Of a stretch of DNA of 37,492 nt, positions 36,771-37,492 are shown one piece after another. The translations under genes and the position numbers were made by a program. The stretch spans positions 1 to 37,492 of the forward strand of contig NZ_QNFZ01001065.1 of the NCBI RefSeq assembly GCF_003313395.1, given 5' to 3'. Source of the stretch: Nonomuraea lactucae. Lineage in GTDB: Bacteria > Actinomycetota > Actinomycetes > Streptosporangiales > Streptosporangiaceae. How positions within the stretch are numbered: the stretch's first letter is position 1; every line of letters starts with the position of its first letter. The notes beneath the pieces are model-generated. The model searched no databases and had not been told where the DNA came from. It saw only the letters and a program-made list of their open reading frames with translations.

Positions 36771-37004
36771 GTGCACCCAGCGACCGCCCGCCAAGCCGCC
36801 GCCCGGCTCGACCGCGAACCGGGCACCATCCGGCAGTGGGCCCGCCGCTACCAAGCGCGTGTCCTCGGCTGGGCCGGCCGGGAGGTCGTCTACGACTACG
36901 ACGACGTGGCCACGATCGAGGGCTGCATCTGGCGTGGCGATCCCGTCCCCCTGACACCTGAGGCCCGCGACGAGCGCCGCGCGGAGCTCCGCCGCGCCGT
37001 CTGA
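36771..37004 (+). CDS. Small helix-turn-helix protein
   Basis: A 77-residue protein from a GTG. Residues about 5-50 read TARQAAARLDREPGTIRQWA, then a loop and VVYDYDDVATIEGC. This is the MerR/excisionase-like pattern common among phage small proteins, where a helix-turn-helix is followed by a strand and a short helix naming the tether. It could be a recombination directionality factor or a small regulator. The operator dyad directly upstream supports controlled expression. The next gene follows after 15 bp. Confidence 0.7.
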   Translation: MHPATARQAAARLDREPGTIRQWARRYQARVLGWAGREVVYDYDDVATIEGCIWRGDPVPLTPEARDERRAELRRAV

Positions 37005-37019
37005 ACAGGAAGGCCCCTC

Positions 37020-37244
37020 GTGAAGATCAACAAGCGAATCGTCGGCGCCGAGCGCGCCCAGCTCGCCGCGGCGATCGGCGAACGGTACGCCGGCGGCGAC
37101 TCCGTCCGCGAGATCGCCGAGTCCATCGACCGCTCCTACGGGTTCGTCCACCGCCTCCTCGAAGAGGCCGGCGCCGAGCTGCGCCGCCGCGGCCGCAGTC
37201 GGCGTGCGACGAAGATGACCGCCCTGGCCGAACCGACCGCGTGA
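37020..37244 (+). CDS. Actinobacterial helix-turn-helix protein
   Basis: A 74-residue protein from a GTG with AGGAAGG upstream. The pattern ERAQLAAAIGERYAGGDSVR, EIAESIDRSYGFVHRLLEEA, GAELRRRGRSRRA matches a small conserved actinobacterial helix-turn-helix family, often annotated as transcriptional regulator, in which RSYGFVHRLL is the recognition helix. It probably binds DNA as a dimer. Its TGA overlaps the GTG of the next frame. Confidence 0.75.
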   Translation: MKINKRIVGAERAQLAAAIGERYAGGDSVREIAESIDRSYGFVHRLLEEAGAELRRRGRSRRATKMTALAEPTA

Positions 37245-37423
37245 CCCCGGACCAGGCCGCAGCCAAGGTGGGGGAAGGGCGGTTTCCGCCGGATGATCGG
37301 GGGCCGACGAACACGTTGGATGCCCGCGGTCGGCGAGTGGTCCGTGTGGATCGTCTGCTAGTGGTGGAGCAGGCGATGCGGGCGCGGCGATGCAATCGAG
37401 GGGGTACGGATAGGCGGGGTTAG
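37241..37423 (+). CDS. Possible small gene
   Basis: A 60-residue open frame from a GTG overlapping the previous stop (TPDQAAAKVGEGRFPPDDRG, then GRRVVRVDRLLVVEQAMRAR). The N-terminal part is coding-like and the coupling is typical of the element, but the end (RRCNRGGTDRRG) is less convincing. No family is recognised. Confidence 0.45.
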   Translation: MTPDQAAAKVGEGRFPPDDRGPTNTLDARGRRVVRVDRLLVVEQAMRARRCNRGGTDRRG

Positions 37424-37492
37424 TCTTCGGTCTGCCTGACGGCAGGCCCGTTCTGGGCTGAAAATCGGGGTGGTTGCCCGCCGACGTCGTCT

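Noticed and set aside
1-37492. CRISPR array
   Set aside because: No regular repeats with unique spacers were seen; the dispersed palindromes are about 2-6 kb apart.

Overview
The window is GC-rich actinobacterial DNA. The DUF397/DUF5753 regulator pair, GntR-type regulators, frequent GTG starts and strong third-position GC bias suggest a Streptosporangiales- or Streptomyces-like host; the genus cannot be fixed from the sequence alone. The first 1.3 kb is ordinary chromosome: the start of a cobD/cbiB cobalamin gene and an APH-family phosphotransferase on the minus strand, then a tRNA-Arg(UCU). From the tRNA 3' end to the right edge the content is that of an integrated mobile element, at least 36 kb long. 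It could be a prophage or an integrative conjugative element. No integrase, capsid, tail or conjugation gene is visible, so the class stays open; the right end lies outside the window.

Layout. 1.3-2.9 kb: helically phased CGTGTGCC repeats beside the tRNA and a winged-helix initiator-like gene with a perfect hairpin in its coding sequence. 3.2-7.9 kb: small unknown genes and an ArdC-like ssDNA-binding protein. 7.9-10.0 kb: reverse-strand cargo, a secreted trypsin-like protease and a lipoprotein. 10.4-15.5 kb: HU, unknown genes, an XRE-ImmA/IrrE regulator with a partner gene, and a frameshifted Cys-rich gene. 15.6-20.5 kb: a dense regulatory island with two proteins built only of tandem GntR winged helices, an XRE-DUF5753/DUF397 pair, a secreted peptide/membrane protein/TrmB-LuxR operon and a reverse regulator. 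20.7-30.1 kb: a long phage-like operon of overlapping small genes carrying a YqaJ nuclease, a RecT annealing protein and a RuvC-like resolvase. 30.2-37.5 kb: a reverse lower-GC cargo gene, a broken J-domain gene, a replication initiator with iteron-like repeats inside its coding region, a membrane-anchored collagen-like protein, unknown genes and small helix-turn-helix proteins.

Working together: initiators, YqaJ/RecT, the RuvC-like enzyme and HU form a replication and recombination module. The ArdC-like protein may counter host defence. The regulatory island and XRE-ImmA protein are the likely control of the dormant and active states. The protease, lipoprotein, collagen-like protein and low-GC gene look like cargo acting at the host surface.

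The strongest unexplained signal is an oriented, imperfect 20-bp palindrome (consensus CGTTAGCGGTACCGCTRACG). It occurs at least nine times, only inside the element, in the direction of local transcription, and mostly 13-75 nt ahead of a start codon. A second dispersed motif, TGTCATRGTC, lies in four large intergenic regions. Several genes carry single frameshifts or in-frame stops followed by coding-like sequence, which suggests decay, sequence errors or recoding.
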